Shown: positions 62,794 to 64,000 of the stretch, one piece after another
How positions within the stretch are numbered: position 1 is the first letter of the stretch
Layout: each line of letters opens with the position of its first letter
Assembly (NCBI GenBank): GCA_928724745.1
Contig: CAKMXJ010000023.1
Coordinates: 310,001-374,000 of the forward strand
Source: Anthracocystis setariae
Lineage: Eukaryota > Basidiomycota > Ustilaginomycetes > Ustilaginales > Ustilaginaceae
Length of the DNA: 64,000 bases
Direction of reading: 5' to 3'
The notes under the pieces: generated by a model
Seen by the model: the letters and a program-made list of their open reading frames with translations, nothing else
The model's database searches: none
What the model was told of the DNA's origin: nothing
Program-made: the position numbers and the translations under genes

Positions 62794-64000
62794 CTATTTG
62801 GATTGGATCATTCTGGGCTGGACCTGAATCTCGAACTTGGGCTTGGCCAGCTGGAAAGTGACAAACTGTCGGAACTCGACATGTTTCTCGACCGGCTTGA
62901 TCTTGTACCTCGCCAAGAGCGTGTGGAGAACCATCCTCATCTCGTGCCAAGCGAATTTGGATCCGATACAGTTGCGTGGGCCGCAACCGAATGGCATGAA
63001 CGCCTCCATATCCGCTGCGGGGGCAACTTGGTCACCCATGGCCAACGCATCACGGTCGGAGGAGGAGAGGAAGCGTTCAGGCCAAAACCGATTCGGTTCT
63101 GGCCAGTACTCGGGCGAATAATGCAGCGCGCGCAGTGAGGCACTGATCGCGGTCCTGGGAGGGATAACGTGACCTAGAACCACGGTGGACTCCTTACCCG
63201 TCCTACGACCCAACTCGGAGGTGACGGGGTACATGCGCATACCTTCCTGAATACACGCATCCAAATACGGCGTTTCCGGCAACGCGCTGAACCCCGGCAC
63301 GGGCGCATCGAGTTGCTCCACCTCGATGGTATCGTACAACTTGGCAAGCTTGTCCGGGTTTTCCAGCAACGATTTCAGGATGTAGGTGATGGTGTTTGAG
63401 GTGGTTTCGCCGCCTGCGATCAGGAGTTCGACGCACTGATCGCGAACATGAGTGCGCGTCAGCTTCTCCTTCTGTCCCTTTTGCATATCCAAACTCGCAT
63501 CCACAAGAAACTGCAAGATATCCTTCCTCTTGTCCGCCAAATCACCTGCCTCGGCTCGCTGCGCCTCGGTCTGTTTAAACCTGGCATCCACCAACGGATT
63601 GGTCAACTTGTACACGTCCAAATCCCTCTTCATATACTTATCAAACGGTCGACAGAAAAACCTGATTCCACCATCATGAAGATACTTGGCCAGCAACTTG
63701 TTGATCTCGCTAAACTTGCTATCGGCATCGGCATCGTCGAGACAGGCAACCAGGTTGAAGCTCACGCCAAACGCGGTCTCGCCGAGGATGTCCATGGCGA
63801 GGCAAGCCAGGTCCTCGTACACGTTGAAGCGCAACGGTCCACCCTTGGCGGAGCGCTGTTGGACACGATGGTGGTAACCTTGGAAGAGTTTGGTGGTGGC
63901 ATCGATCAGGAAGGGTTCGAGCTGTTTGGTGAATTCCACGCCAAAGGCCGGACTCATCAAACGACGACGCGAACGGTGGTACTCTTTGTTGGTGGTGGTA
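62794..64000 (-). CDS. Cytochrome P450, 5' end outside the window
   Basis: About 401 residues are visible and the frame is open to the window edge, where [19 protein letters not shown] matches the C-helix of P450s. Other marks: [12 protein letters not shown] (I-helix, oxygen activation), EGMRMYP (ExxR, K-helix), [11 protein letters not shown] and [17 protein letters not shown] (heme-ligating Cys). It resembles fungal and CYP4/CYP52-like fatty acid or alkane hydroxylases. Next to the Rua1-like gene it may correspond to Cyp1 or Cyp2, the P450s of glycolipid synthesis in smuts, which hydroxylate the fatty acid. Position is inferred; N-terminal membrane anchor not visible. Confidence 0.88.
   Translation of the reverse strand, partial: TTTNKEYHRSRRRLMSPAFGVEFTKQLEPFLIDATTKLFQGYHHRVQQRSAKGGPLRFNVYEDLACLAMDILGETAFGVSFNLVACLDDADADSKFSEINKLLAKYLHDGGIRFFCRPFDKYMKRDLDVYKLTNPLVDARFKQTEAQRAEAGDLADKRKDILQFLVDASLDMQKGQKEKLTRTHVRDQCVELLIAGGETTSNTITYILKSLLENPDKLAKLYDTIEVEQLDAPVPGFSALPETPYLDACIQEGMRMYPVTSELGRRTGKESTVVLGHVIPPRTAISASLRALHYSPEYWPEPNRFWPERFLSSSDRDALAMGDQVAPAADMEAFMPFGCGPRNCIGSKFAWHEMRMVLHTLLARYKIKPVEKHVEFRQFVTFQLAKPKFEIQVQPRMIQSK

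Noticed and set aside
1..64000. CRISPR arrays, prokaryotic operons, rRNA genes
   Set aside because: No regularly spaced repeats of that type and no ribosomal RNA sequence; introns and gene families are fungal.

Overview
The window reads as nuclear DNA of a smut fungus (Ustilaginales, Basidiomycota). The evidence is short GT-AG introns in small housekeeping genes, a PKA regulatory subunit of the Ubc1 type, a cluster of paralogous small secreted proteins with near-identical signal peptides, and a transcription factor with the Rua1 C-terminal domain next to a P450. All calls rest on reading the sequence; no searches were run.

Left part (1-19.5 kb) is ordinary euchromatin: a partial unknown gene, GTP cyclohydrolase I, a mitochondrial BolA-like protein, ribosomal protein eS25, ATP synthase subunit d, the PKA regulatory subunit, an alpha/beta hydrolase-like protein, an ATF/CREB bZIP factor, and a DHA1-type MFS transporter split by a 715-bp solo LTR. 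The middle (20-32.3 kb) is an effector-like locus: four related secreted proteins, a second solo LTR carrying five copies of an 18-bp palindrome, and a complete-looking tyrosine-recombinase (DIRS/PAT/Ngaro-type) retrotransposon of 4.9 kb with perfect split direct repeats.

From 32.4 to 54 kb the genes look like a sugar or polyol catabolism locus: a short-chain dehydrogenase divergent from a transketolase/dihydroxyacetone synthase-like enzyme, a Zn2Cys6 regulator, a sugar porter, and a transaldolase-family enzyme divergent from a phosphomannose isomerase-family protein. The last two lack arginines that bind phosphosugars in their families, so a route for non-phosphorylated or otherwise modified sugars is proposed as a hypothesis. 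This locus is broken up by transposons: an intact-looking Tc1 element (DD34E), a 653-bp non-autonomous element with matching termini, a degenerate zinc-knuckle ORF, a fragment of the proteasome gene RPN2 with an in-frame stop and internal duplications, and a diverged copy of the solo LTR.

The right end (54-64 kb) holds an alpha/beta hydrolase, a copia gag remnant, nearly 5 kb without a recognisable gene, a Rua1-like transcription factor and a P450 cut by the window edge. The last pair resembles the edge of a glycolipid (ustilagic acid/flocculosin-like) gene cluster, but that is inferred from only two genes.
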